In this document: positions 9,767-17,692 of the stretch, in pieces
Position numbering within the stretch: position 1 is the first letter of the stretch
Layout of the letters: each line of letters begins with the position of its first letter
Source of the DNA: Selenomonadales bacterium
GTDB taxonomy: Bacteria; Bacillota; Negativicutes; Sporomusales; UBA7701
Reading direction: 5' to 3'
NCBI GenBank assembly: GCA_029976065.1
Contig: JARKNV010000002.1
Coordinates: 1 to 64,000 of the forward strand
DNA: 64,000 bases
Position numbers and translations under genes: made by a program
The notes under the pieces: model-generated
What the model was told of the DNA's origin: nothing
The model's input: only the letters and a program-made list of their open reading frames with translations
The model's database searches: none

Positions 9767-9845
9767 CCCAGGCCGTTGAGAGAGCCCCAGATGCAAGGCG
9801 CGCTGAGGAGCAACGCCGCAGATGGGGCTTTATCGGCGGCCTGGG
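9767..9845. repeat. REP-like intergenic palindromic element, copy 1
   Basis: A 79-bp element with outer inverted arms (CCCAGGCCG at 9767-9775, CGGCCTGGG at 9837-9845) and inner arms AGCCCCA / TGGGGCT. These enclose a core CCAGATGCAAGGCGCG ... GAGGAGCAA ... CGCCGCAGATGG. The same core occurs at 32116-32296, where the outer arms have a different sequence but are again complementary to each other. Confidence 0.72.
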
Positions 9846-9979
9846 AGAACGGTGGGTCCGTGGTCCCAGAAAAACGAGACTCCACCCGGAGCCTGTTTAA
9901 GGCCCTGGTCGGATGGAGCGGCGGGGGGTTTGCGCTACAATTAAACCATGATAGCGTGAACGGGTTTGGAGGGAAAGAT

Positions 9980-10843
9980 GTGGCGAGATTATCAACACGG
10001 GGACTGGTTGCCATCGCTATGGCGCTCAGCCTGTTGACAGCCTTTCTGGTATATGGCTATCTGAACAATCTGGCGAACCGGACCGCGAAAGCCGGGCAGC
10101 CGGTGATCGTGGCGAAAAAGGATATTGCCGCCAAGACTCGGATTACGGCCGATATGGTGGAAGAGACGCTTGTTCCCGCGGAGTATATCCAGCCGGGGGC
10201 GATGAAGGAAACGGGCCAGGTGATCGGCGTGATCGCCCGGGAACATATTAGCGCGAACGAGCAGGTAACGCCGCGGCTGCTGGTGCTGGGCAACAAAACG
10301 GCCGGCTTCAGCGGCATGATTCCCGGCGGTAAGCGGGCGGTGACGGTGGCGGTGAGCGAGGTGACCGGCGTGGCCGGTTTCGTGAAGGCCGGCGACCGGG
10401 TGGATGTCGTTATTACTTTCGACCAGAGCGCAGTGGGCGATAATGCCGCCAAGCTGGTGCTGCAGAATGTGCAGGTGCTGGCCGCCAACCAGGATGCGGA
10501 GGGCGCGGGGACGGACACGGCCGCGTCCAAGAAGGACGCCACGAGGGCGAGGGTCGTGACGCTGGCGGTGACACCGCAGGAAGCGGCCCAGGTGACGCTG
10601 GGCGAGGAGAAGGGCAAGTTGCGCCTGGCTCTCCGGCCGTATACGGCCAGTGAGGAGATTGTGGCGGTCAATACGGTGACGCCGAAGGATATGGTGGGCG
10701 AACAGACCGCTCCGGCCCGCAGCGGCGTCGAAAGCGCAAGCGCCCCGGCGGCTCCGCAGGCGGCGCCGGCCCCCGCTGGCAGGAGCGGCGGCAGCAGCTT
10801 CGGCATCCAGGTGATCCGCGGGACGTCGGTGGCGGATAAATGA
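9980..10843 (+). CDS. cpaB: Flp pilus assembly protein CpaB (RcpC)
   Basis: First gene of the Tad operon, 287 residues. A single N-terminal membrane segment (GLVAIAMALSLLTAFLVYGYL) is followed by a SAF domain (VIVAKKDIAAKTRITADMVEETLVP) and the RcpC domain (KRAVTVAVSEVTGVAGFVKAGDRVDVVITF). The C-terminal tail is rich in Ala, Pro and Ser. It is thought to be a periplasmic partner of the secretin. The GTG start at 9980 follows GGAGGGAAAG and places the start just before the membrane segment; the open frame extends further upstream through the repeat at 9767-9845. Confidence 0.9.
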   Translation: MARLSTRGLVAIAMALSLLTAFLVYGYLNNLANRTAKAGQPVIVAKKDIAAKTRITADMVEETLVPAEYIQPGAMKETGQVIGVIAREHISANEQVTPRLLVLGNKTAGFSGMIPGGKRAVTVAVSEVTGVAGFVKAGDRVDVVITFDQSAVGDNAAKLVLQNVQVLAANQDAEGAGTDTAASKKDATRARVVTLAVTPQEAAQVTLGEEKGKLRLALRPYTASEEIVAVNTVTPKDMVGEQTAPARSGVESASAPAAPQAAPAPAGRSGGSSFGIQVIRGTSVADK

Positions 10844-10875
10844 GCGGACCGGCGGGAAGGAAGGTTGGAAGACAG

Positions 10876-12222
10876 ATGGCTAAAGTGCGCGTAATCGCCG
10901 CTTTACTGATAGTGATGCTGGCGCTCTGCCTGCCGGCGGCCGCCGAGCCGCAGCGGCTGGCGGTGGCCGTTAACCAGTCGACGCTTTTAACGCTGCCCGG
11001 CGTGGAGCGGGTGGCGGTGGCCAACCCGGACGTCGCCGACGTGGTGGTGGCGTCGAGCTACGAGGTGCTGGTGGTGGGCAAGGCGCCGGGGATGACGACC
11101 CTGCACGTGTGGGTGGGCGGCGTTGCCGCGAGTTATCAGGTGGAGGTCGGCACGAACGATTCGCAGATCGCCAACGATATCAAGGCGATCCTGGGGTATC
11201 CCGATATCAGAGTGAGCAAGGTCGGCAAGAGCGTCGTCCTCGAGGGGAGCGTCAACGACCAGTATCAGAAGCTGCGGGCCGAGAAGGTGGCCGGCGCTTA
11301 CGGCGAAAAGGTCGTGAACCTGCTGGAGATCGTCCGTCCGGTGCAGGTGAAGATCGAGGCGAGGATAATCGAGATCAACCGGTCCAAGACGGATAACCTT
11401 GGCATCAAATGGGGCAACGACACGAGCAAGCCGGGCGTTTTCCAGTTCGGCCAGTCGCCGATGAAGGACTGGAAGGTGAAATACGGCGGCGATAACGAAG
11501 GCAATGCCTATAACAACGCGCTGGCCGACAGCAAACCGTACGGCAAGAGCTGGGGCGGCCACGGCGGCTACTGGGACATCAACGCCCAGTTGGATGCGCT
11601 GATCCAGCAGGGCCTGGCGAAGATCCTGTCCCAGCCGAACATCATCACCCTGAGCGGCGAGAAGGCCAACATCCTGGTGGGCGGCGAGATCCCCATCCCG
11701 GTGTCGGTGGCGGCCGGGGTGGTGTCGGTGGAATGGAAGCAGTTCGGCATCAAGCTGGAGATATCGCCCGAGGTCAACAGCGAGGGGCTGATCTACAGCA
11801 AGATCAAGGCCGAGGTGAGCACGGTGGACTGGAGCAGCGGCCACAAGATCGGCCTGAGCGAGAATTTCCAGATCCCGCCGATCAACAGCCGCAAGGCGGA
11901 GGCGTCCCTCGCCCTGGCGTCCGGCCAGACGATGGCGCTCGGCGGCCTGATCGCCAGCGAAATGACGCGAGCGGTGACGAAGTTTCCCATACTGGCCGAT
12001 ATCCCCGTCCTGGGCAGGCTGTTCACGAGCACGGCCTTCTCGCGCAACGAGACGGAGCTGGTCATTCTCATCACGCCGACGATCGTCAACCCTCAGGATT
12101 ATGTGCCGAACATGACCAAGGAGATGAGGGGTTTCGTCGACGAGGACCCACTGGCTGACAAAACGGCCGGGAAAAATGGCGACAAATCGGCGGGGGGTAA
12201 GGATAATGGCGGCAAAAATTAG
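10876..12222 (+). CDS. cpaC: Tad secretin, CpaC/RcpA
   Basis: Outer-membrane secretin of 448 residues. A signal peptide (MAKVRVIAALLIVMLALCLPAAA) is followed by the pilus/BON-like N domain (ANPDVADVVVASSYEVLVVGKAPGMTTLHVW) and a C-terminal secretin domain (LSQPNIITLSGEKANILVGGEIPIPV through ALGGLI and PVLGRLFTSTAFSRNETELVILITPTIV). I chose the ATG at 10876 because it begins a normal signal peptide; an in-frame ATG at 10840 overlaps the cpaB stop (ATGA) and would add 12 residues. A secretin implies an outer membrane. Confidence 0.93.
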   Translation: MAKVRVIAALLIVMLALCLPAAAEPQRLAVAVNQSTLLTLPGVERVAVANPDVADVVVASSYEVLVVGKAPGMTTLHVWVGGVAASYQVEVGTNDSQIANDIKAILGYPDIRVSKVGKSVVLEGSVNDQYQKLRAEKVAGAYGEKVVNLLEIVRPVQVKIEARIIEINRSKTDNLGIKWGNDTSKPGVFQFGQSPMKDWKVKYGGDNEGNAYNNALADSKPYGKSWGGHGGYWDINAQLDALIQQGLAKILSQPNIITLSGEKANILVGGEIPIPVSVAAGVVSVEWKQFGIKLEISPEVNSEGLIYSKIKAEVSTVDWSSGHKIGLSENFQIPPINSRKAEASLALASGQTMALGGLIASEMTRAVTKFPILADIPVLGRLFTSTAFSRNETELVILITPTIVNPQDYVPNMTKEMRGFVDEDPLADKTAGKNGDKSAGGKDNGGKN

Positions 12223-13414
12223 CGTGATGGTGGTCGACGATATCAGGGCCACCAGGGACAATATTCGCAAGCTGATCGAGTTTCACCCCGAGATGTCGTT
12301 CGCCGGCGAGGCCGGCAGCGCCGAGGAGGCGATTGCCAAGGCCGGGGAGCTGCAGCCGGACGTCATCTTAATGGATATCAACATGCCGGGGATGGACGGC
12401 ATCGAGGCGACGAACGTTATCGCCGGCGAGAATCCCGGCGCGATCGTCATCATCATGAGTGTGCAGGGTGAGCAGGAATACCTGCGCAAAGCGATGGTGG
12501 CGGGGGCTAAGGATTATCTGACCAAGCCTTTTACCGGCGACGAGCTGGTGAACGCCATCAGGCAGGTGCATGCCAACGAGCAGCGCCGCCGCAAGGTGAT
12601 AAATTTCGGCCCCAAGGCCGCCGAGCCGGGGAAGATAATCACCGTTTTCAGCACCAAGGGCGGAGTGGGCAAGACGACGATCGCCGCCAACCTGGCGGTG
12701 GCCATCCAACAGAAGACCGGGGAACGGGTAGGTATTGTGGATGCCGATTTGCAGTTCGGCGATATCGCCCTGTTCCTGAACATAATGCCACGGGTGACGA
12801 TCGCCGAGCTGGTCCGCGAGAGCGAAGGCCTGGACGACAAGGTGCTGGAGGGGTACCTGACGGCCTACGGCGAGGGGGTGCGCGTGCTGGCGGCCCCGCT
12901 CAGGCCGGAGCAGGCCGAGATGGTGAGCGCCGCCAGCATTGCCGCGATTCTCAAGGTGATGCGCGCCCAGTTCCGCTACGTGATTGTGGATACGACGCCG
13001 TCGTTCAGCGAACAGATGCTGACCGTTTTGGACATGTCCGATCTGGTGCTGCTGGTGGCGGCCCTCGATTTGCCGACGGTGAAGAATGTCAAGCTGTGCA
13101 TGGAGATTCTCGAATCGCTGGAATACCCGCAGGAGAAAGTGCGGCTGGTGCTGAACCGCGCTCATTCCGAGGGGGGCATGGATATCCGCGAGGCGGAGGA
13201 GTGCCTGCGCCGCAAGTTCGCGGCGACTTTACCCAGCGACGGCAAGACGGTCGTGTCGTCGGTGAACCGCGGCATTCCGTTCGTTGTGTCCCATCCGGAC
13301 ACGCCGGTGGCGCAGAAGGTGTTCGCCCTGGCGGACACGATCGCCGACGGCGGCGGCCTGAAGCAGCCCGAGGTTCATGGCGTTGTCGGCCGGCTGCGGC
13401 GGATGTTCGGCTGA
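12206..13414 (+). CDS. tadZ: CpaE/TadZ-like protein: receiver domain fused to MinD-type ATPase
   Basis: Cytoplasmic pilus-localisation ATPase of 402 residues. Residues 1-120 are a complete response-regulator receiver domain with acidic pair VVDD, phosphoacceptor in DVILMDINMPG and the switch Lys in YLTKPF. From about residue 140 a MinD/ParA domain begins with a deviant Walker A (FSTKGGVGKTT) and switch motifs (VDADLQFGDIALFL, VIVDTTPSF). The receiver looks active, unlike the degenerate receiver of many TadZ proteins. It overlaps the secretin end by 17 bases. The DegS-like kinase in the same operon could be its phosphodonor. Confidence 0.9.
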   Translation: MAAKISVMVVDDIRATRDNIRKLIEFHPEMSFAGEAGSAEEAIAKAGELQPDVILMDINMPGMDGIEATNVIAGENPGAIVIIMSVQGEQEYLRKAMVAGAKDYLTKPFTGDELVNAIRQVHANEQRRRKVINFGPKAAEPGKIITVFSTKGGVGKTTIAANLAVAIQQKTGERVGIVDADLQFGDIALFLNIMPRVTIAELVRESEGLDDKVLEGYLTAYGEGVRVLAAPLRPEQAEMVSAASIAAILKVMRAQFRYVIVDTTPSFSEQMLTVLDMSDLVLLVAALDLPTVKNVKLCMEILESLEYPQEKVRLVLNRAHSEGGMDIREAEECLRRKFAATLPSDGKTVVSSVNRGIPFVVSHPDTPVAQKVFALADTIADGGGLKQPEVHGVVGRLRRMFG

Positions 13415-13428
13415 TTGGAGGGATGACG

Positions 13429-14427
13429 ATGCTGACGCTTATTGCCGCGGCTGCTTTCTGCATGGCGTTCGTGCTGCTGACGGCGCTGTTCGGCTATATG
13501 ATTCGCGAACGGCAGGGGGTCCGCGAGCGGCTGGCCAGGTTCGTCGAGCCGAGTCCGGAGCTGGAAGTCCGGGCGGCTGCTGCGACAGCCTTTACCGGGG
13601 AGCTGGCCGGCTGGCGGGCGGTGGTGAGGCGGGCGAGCCGCTATTTCGAGTGGGCCCGCTGGTCGCGGTCGGTGGAGCATAAGCTGGTCAAGGCGGGGCT
13701 GCCGCTCAAGGGAGCGGAGTTCGCCGCCATCTGCTTCGCGACGGCGATGCTGGGGGCTGCGCTGCTGAACGGGCTGGCCGGCGGCAGGGGGGCCGGGCCG
13801 GCTGCCGGGGTTTTGCCGGGGTTCATTGGTTCGATGCTGGGCTATCTCGCGCCGCAGGTTTACCTGGGCGTGCGGATCAGGAAGCGGGCCCGGGCGTTTG
13901 ACGCCCAGTTGGGCGACGCGCTCATCCTGGCGGCCAATTCGCTGCGCACGGGCTATAGTTTTCTGCAGTCGGTGGAGCTGGTGTCGCGGGAGATGCGGCC
14001 GCCGCTTTCGACGGAGTTTGCACGGATGCTGAAAGAGATGAGCCTGGGGGTCACCACCGAGGACGCGATGATCAACATGGCCAAGCGGGTGGAAAGCAGC
14101 GACCTCGACTTGGCGGTGACGGCGGCGCTCATCCAGCGCCAGGTGGGCGGCAACCTTGCGGAGGTGTTGGACAGCATCGCGGCGACGATCCGCGAGCGGA
14201 TAAAGCTCAAGGGCGATATCAAGACCCTCACCGCCCAGGGCCGCGTATCGGGCCTGATTATCAGCGTGTTGCCGATATTGCTGGCGACAGTGATATTCCT
14301 GATAAATCCCGGCTACATCAAGACGTTGTTTGAGCACCCCCTGGGGCAGACGATGCTCGTCTCTTCGGCGGTGGGGATGGTGTCGGGGTTTATCTGGGTA
14401 AGGAAGATCGTGAACATCGATTTATAG
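13429..14427 (+). CDS. tadB: Tad inner-membrane platform protein TadB
   Basis: Integral membrane protein of 332 residues with the T2SSF/GspF-type domain (FDAQLGDALILAANSLRTGYSFLQSVELV, near residue 155). It has an N-terminal membrane segment, two central ones and a C-terminal pair (GLIISVLPILLATVIFLINPGYI and LVSSAVGMVSGFIWV). ATG 13429 has ideal spacing to GGAGGG (13417-13422); ATG 13423 touches it. It partners TadC as the platform on which the CpaF ATPase drives pilin assembly. Confidence 0.92.
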   Translation: MLTLIAAAAFCMAFVLLTALFGYMIRERQGVRERLARFVEPSPELEVRAAAATAFTGELAGWRAVVRRASRYFEWARWSRSVEHKLVKAGLPLKGAEFAAICFATAMLGAALLNGLAGGRGAGPAAGVLPGFIGSMLGYLAPQVYLGVRIRKRARAFDAQLGDALILAANSLRTGYSFLQSVELVSREMRPPLSTEFARMLKEMSLGVTTEDAMINMAKRVESSDLDLAVTAALIQRQVGGNLAEVLDSIAATIRERIKLKGDIKTLTAQGRVSGLIISVLPILLATVIFLINPGYIKTLFEHPLGQTMLVSSAVGMVSGFIWVRKIVNIDL

Positions 14428-14523
14428 GAGGGAGTTGTCTCCCTTCTTTCTTTTGTGGCCGGCAGGTAATTCGACCGGCGGCCGCGAATTGCTGGGAAAA
14501 AGATTGTGCGGAAGGTGGGCCGT

Positions 14524-15663
14524 ATGCAGAAACTCGATGCCAAGATCCTTGATAAGATCGTCAAGCAGACGATCGCGGCCGTGGAGAAAGGCAAGTCGCA
14601 GATTTTCGAGATATATGAGGCGGCCCGCACCGAAATGGAGAACGTCAAGAAGGACCTGGAACGGATCAAGCAGGAAACGAACGAGGTCATCGCCCGCGTG
14701 GACGAGCTGGAGAAGAAGGAGCGGCGCACCCGCCTGCGCCTGGCGGAGGTGCACCGCAATTTCAAGGTTTTCAGCGAGGAGGACATGAAGCAGGCGTACC
14801 AGGAGGCGGAGAACGTGCGCGTCGCCCTGGAGGTGACCCGCGAGCAGGAGCGCAACCTCCGCCGCCAGCGGGACGATCTGGATGTGCGCCTGCGCAACCT
14901 GCGGGAGACGCTGCAGCGGGCCGAGGGCCTGGTGACTCAGGTGGGCGCCGCGCTGGGCTTTTTGGGCGACCATATGGAGACGGTGCTGACGCAGATCGAT
15001 TCCCTCCAGCAGCGGCAGATGTTCGCCGCCAAGATCATCAAGGCCCAGGAGGAAGAACGGCGGCGGGTGGCGCGGGAGATTCACGACGGGCCCGCCCAGG
15101 CGATGGCCAACGTCGTTTTCCGGGCGGAGGTGTGCGAAAGGCTCCTCGAGAGCGACCTGACCAGGGCGCGGGAGGAGCTGAAGGATCTGCAGGAGCAGAT
15201 CCGCTATGTATTGAAGGAAACGCGCAAGATCATCTTCGGGCTGCGGCCGATGACGCTCGACGACCTCGGTCTGGTGCCGACGCTCCGCCGGGTGCTTGAT
15301 ACGATGCGCGAACGGGCCGGGGTTTTCCCGGAGCTGAAGGTGACGGGGGAAGAGAAGCGGCTTACGTCTCACCTCGAGGTCGGCCTGTTCCGCACGGTGC
15401 AGGAGGCGCTTACCAATGTGGAGAAGCACGCCAAGGCCTCGACCGTCTGGGTGCGGCTGGATTATCGCCCTACGATGGTGACGGCGGTCATCGAGGATGA
15501 CGGCGAAGGCTTCGACCCTTCCGCCGACCGGAGCGGCACGGAGAGCTTCGGCCTGATGGGGATGCAGGAGCGCATCGCATTGCTGGGCGGGGAGTTCGCG
15601 GTCAAGTCGCACAAGGGCAGAGGCACGAGGGTGCTGCTTAAGGTGCCGCTGAAGGGAGAATAG
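14524..15663 (+). CDS. DegS-like sensor histidine kinase (HPK7) inside the Tad operon
   Basis: Soluble kinase of 379 residues without a membrane segment. A DegS-type sensor region (MQKLDAKILDKIVKQTIAAV) continues into a long coiled coil up to about residue 170. The HisKA_3 dimerisation site follows (RRRVAREIHDGPAQAMANVV, phospho-His near residue 186), then a HATPase domain (TNVEKHAKAS, EDDGEGFD, GLMGMQERI). In Bacillus degS is paired with degU; no DNA-binding response regulator is adjacent here. The only receiver domain in the operon is on the MinD-type ATPase. ATG 14524 is preferred to GTG 14506, which would add six residues. Confidence 0.88.
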   Translation: MQKLDAKILDKIVKQTIAAVEKGKSQIFEIYEAARTEMENVKKDLERIKQETNEVIARVDELEKKERRTRLRLAEVHRNFKVFSEEDMKQAYQEAENVRVALEVTREQERNLRRQRDDLDVRLRNLRETLQRAEGLVTQVGAALGFLGDHMETVLTQIDSLQQRQMFAAKIIKAQEEERRRVAREIHDGPAQAMANVVFRAEVCERLLESDLTRAREELKDLQEQIRYVLKETRKIIFGLRPMTLDDLGLVPTLRRVLDTMRERAGVFPELKVTGEEKRLTSHLEVGLFRTVQEALTNVEKHAKASTVWVRLDYRPTMVTAVIEDDGEGFDPSADRSGTESFGLMGMQERIALLGGEFAVKSHKGRGTRVLLKVPLKGE

Positions 15664-15680
15664 GACCATCACCCCTGTAT

Positions 15681-15745
15681 TGCTGGGACCGTGCGCCGGA
15701 GGGGCTGAGACCATCAGACCAGCAAAGATAAGACTTGCGGTCGAT
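15681..15745 (+). repeat. Leader motif copy A upstream of flp
   Basis: This stretch contains ATTG-CTGGGACCG and, downstream, TAAGACTTGCGGTCGATGG, both with counterparts at 16063-16104. TTGCTGG (15680 region) can pair with CCAGCAA (15718 region), and GACCG inside that loop can pair with CGGTC at 15738-15742, so a pseudoknot is possible. It could be an RNA leader or a protein-binding region for the pilin gene. Confidence 0.35.
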
Positions 15746-15824
15746 GGCAGGGAACATCCGGAGTGCTAAAATGAAATCACAACACGGCTCCCAATTTAAA
15801 ATTACAATACAGGAGGAAAGAGAA

Positions 15825-15980
15825 ATGATGATGAAGGTTTGGAATCAGCTCCGCAGTCAGAAAGGCCAGGGCATGGTGGAATACGGCCTGATCCTCGCCG
15901 CCATCGCCGTCGTGTGCGTGGTTGCCTACGAAACCATCGGCACCAACATGCTCGCCAAACTCAACTCCATCAGTTTCTAA
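15825..15980 (+). CDS. flp: Flp-type IVb major pilin
   Basis: Pilin precursor of 51 residues. A short basic leader (MMMKVWNQLRSQKGQG) ends at the prepilin-peptidase site, followed by the Flp signature MVEYGLILAAIAVVCVVAYE. Mature Flp forms the bundled adherence pilus. AGGAGG at 15811 sets the start at one of three successive ATG codons from 15825. It is followed at once by a strong hairpin, which would raise pilin expression over the downstream genes. No prepilin peptidase (TadV/CpaA) is in the window. Confidence 0.94.
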   Translation: MMMKVWNQLRSQKGQGMVEYGLILAAIAVVCVVAYETIGTNMLAKLNSISF

Positions 15981-15990
15981 AGCACAGTCC

Positions 15991-16020
15991 GAAACCCCCC
16001 GGCATTTGCCGGGGGGTTTC
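15991..16020 (+). terminator. Terminator after flp
   Basis: GAAACCCCCCGGC / GCCGGGGGGTTTC arms with a short loop; only a weak T tract follows, so some read-through into tadE is likely. Confidence 0.75.
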
Positions 16021-16059
16021 GCTGTTTTCGCCGGGGGCGGGTAGGACTTGGCGCCTAGC

Positions 16060-16105
16060 GCCATATTGGGACCGGCTGCTCACGATATTAAGACCTGGGC
16101 TCGAT
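16060..16105 (+). repeat. Leader motif copy B upstream of tadE
   Basis: Contains ATATTGGGACCG and TAAGACCTGGGCTCGATG, matching copy A at 15681-15745 in sequence but with shorter spacing (gggacc to taagac 21 bases here, 44 there). Function unknown. Confidence 0.35.
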
Positions 16106-16204
16106 GTATGTATAAGCGGCGAGTGGTAGACTTAAGGTAGCTATCCATAAGGCTTGACCGGGTAGCGGCACGACGTCTGCGGGTAGGAAAGGAAGGTGCG
16201 GAAA

Positions 16205-16639
16205 ATGTTGATCCGGATAAGACAAGCGGTTAGGAACAACCGCGGCCAGTCGCTGGTGGAGCTTGCCCTGCTGCTGCCGGTAGTGCTGCTCCTGCTGGGC
16301 GGGATTATCGATTACGGCCGTCTTTACAACGAACAGCTGATCGTGACGGCGGCTGCCCGCGAGGGAGCAAGGGTGGCGGCGGTGGGCGGCGACGGCAAGG
16401 CGGCCGCCGAGAACTACGTCAAGAACGCGAGCAGCTACGACAATGTGGTGGCGTCGCCGGTGCTCAAGAGCGAGACTGTGTCGACGGCGCAGGGCCCGGT
16501 AACCGTGAAACGGGTGGAGATGACGGTTGCCAACCCGATCCCGATCGTTTTCTCGATGATAGCGGATATTTACGGCGACACGCTAGATGCCACCGGTCGG
16601 CTGACAGTCACGGGCAAGGCGATTATGAGGATGGAATAA
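16205..16639 (+). CDS. tadE: TadE-family minor pseudopilin
   Basis: Protein of 144 residues with the TadE signature: an N-terminal basic stretch and RGQSLVELALLLPVVLLLLGGIIDYGRLYNEQLIVTAAAREGARVAA, then a soluble domain. TadE and TadF proteins are pseudopilins processed by the same peptidase as Flp. ATG 16205 suits the GGAAGG at 16191; a GTG at 16196 lies on top of it. It is the first gene after the flp terminator. Confidence 0.9.
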   Translation: MLIRIRQAVRNNRGQSLVELALLLPVVLLLLGGIIDYGRLYNEQLIVTAAAREGARVAAVGGDGKAAAENYVKNASSYDNVVASPVLKSETVSTAQGPVTVKRVEMTVANPIPIVFSMIADIYGDTLDATGRLTVTGKAIMRME

Positions 16640-16672
16640 GCCGTTGCGGCTTGGCCGGGAGGTGAAAGGTCA

Positions 16673-17650
16673 ATGAAGATCATGAAGCTGCTGAAATGCC
16701 AAAAAGGGGCGGCCTTGGTCGTGTTTGCGATGGGGTTGCCGATTATCATCGGTCTTAGCAGTCTGACGATAGACGTCGGCCATATACTTACGAACAAGGC
16801 CCAGGTATCGGCGGCGGCGGATGCGGCCGCGCTGGCCGGAGCCCAGGAGTTGCCGCGTTTTCCCGCCGACTCGGAGGACCGGGCGATTACTTTCCTGGAG
16901 CGGAACGGAGTGCCGTTCGACGAGCGGAACGTGGCCATTTCCTGGGGAGCGGACAACCGCACCATCAAGGTGGCGGCCGCCCGCGACGTGCCCTTGTATT
17001 TCGGGCCGCTGTTCGGGGTGAATTCGTACCGGGTTGCGGCGGCGGCGACGGCCAAGGTGAGCATCGCCAACAGCGTGCCGTGGATCGTGCCGTTCGTGCT
17101 GCCGAAGACCCAGTCGTTCGATCATACCAAGACGTTCACGATGCGGATGTACGGGGCGCAGAACCGTTACTACACGGCGACGGCGGCCGACCCCGCCGAC
17201 CAGCAGATGGATTATATGAACGTGGGCATCGAGAATACCAGCTTCGATAAGTACATCTATTACCTGAAATACGGCTACCAGAAGAAGTTCTCGGTCGGCA
17301 ACGATATGCAGTACCTGGGGCCGTCGAGCGGCGGCCAGGCGTCGGTGGACGCTTTTTACGACCGGACTGTCAGGGATTCGAACCGCGATATAACTAAGGC
17401 GAAGCTGGGCGATCCGCGGGTGATGCTGATTCCGTTGGTGGAGTCGATGCTGCCCCGTACGACCCGCGAGGGAACGAAGATGAAGATTGTGGGCTTCGTC
17501 GGTTTTTTCCTTGACGAGGTGCACCGTGAGTACGGCGAGCGCTTTTGGGCCAAGGGCAGGTTCATCAAGGATCTGAACGTCGGCCCGGGCGAGACGACGG
17601 ATGACGCTTCGGCCGATTTCGGGGTGCGCACGGTCAGTTTGTCGGAGTAA
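16673..17650 (+). CDS. tadG: TadG-like pilus assembly protein
   Basis: Protein of 325 residues with the Tad-associated N-terminal domain (KCQKGAALVVFAMGLPIIIGLSSLTIDVGHILTNKAQVSAAADAAALAGAQEL), a membrane anchor typical of TadG/TadE_N proteins. The 260-residue remainder is extracytoplasmic and shows no clear von Willebrand domain, in contrast to many longer TadG proteins. The close spacing to tadE (33 bases) and to cpaF (42 bases) places it in the operon. Confidence 0.85.
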   Translation: MKIMKLLKCQKGAALVVFAMGLPIIIGLSSLTIDVGHILTNKAQVSAAADAAALAGAQELPRFPADSEDRAITFLERNGVPFDERNVAISWGADNRTIKVAAARDVPLYFGPLFGVNSYRVAAAATAKVSIANSVPWIVPFVLPKTQSFDHTKTFTMRMYGAQNRYYTATAADPADQQMDYMNVGIENTSFDKYIYYLKYGYQKKFSVGNDMQYLGPSSGGQASVDAFYDRTVRDSNRDITKAKLGDPRVMLIPLVESMLPRTTREGTKMKIVGFVGFFLDEVHREYGERFWAKGRFIKDLNVGPGETTDDASADFGVRTVSLSE

Positions 17651-17692
17651 TTTCGCCGGGCCGGAGCGGCCCGCTGACGGCAGGGGAACGAA

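Noticed and set aside
15700-15755. TPP-riboswitch look-alike (CTGAGA ... AGGGAA) before flp
   Set aside because: The CTGAGA and AGGGAA words are present, but the ACCTGAT and GGATAATGCC parts of the thi box do not follow in the right order and the downstream gene is a pilin.
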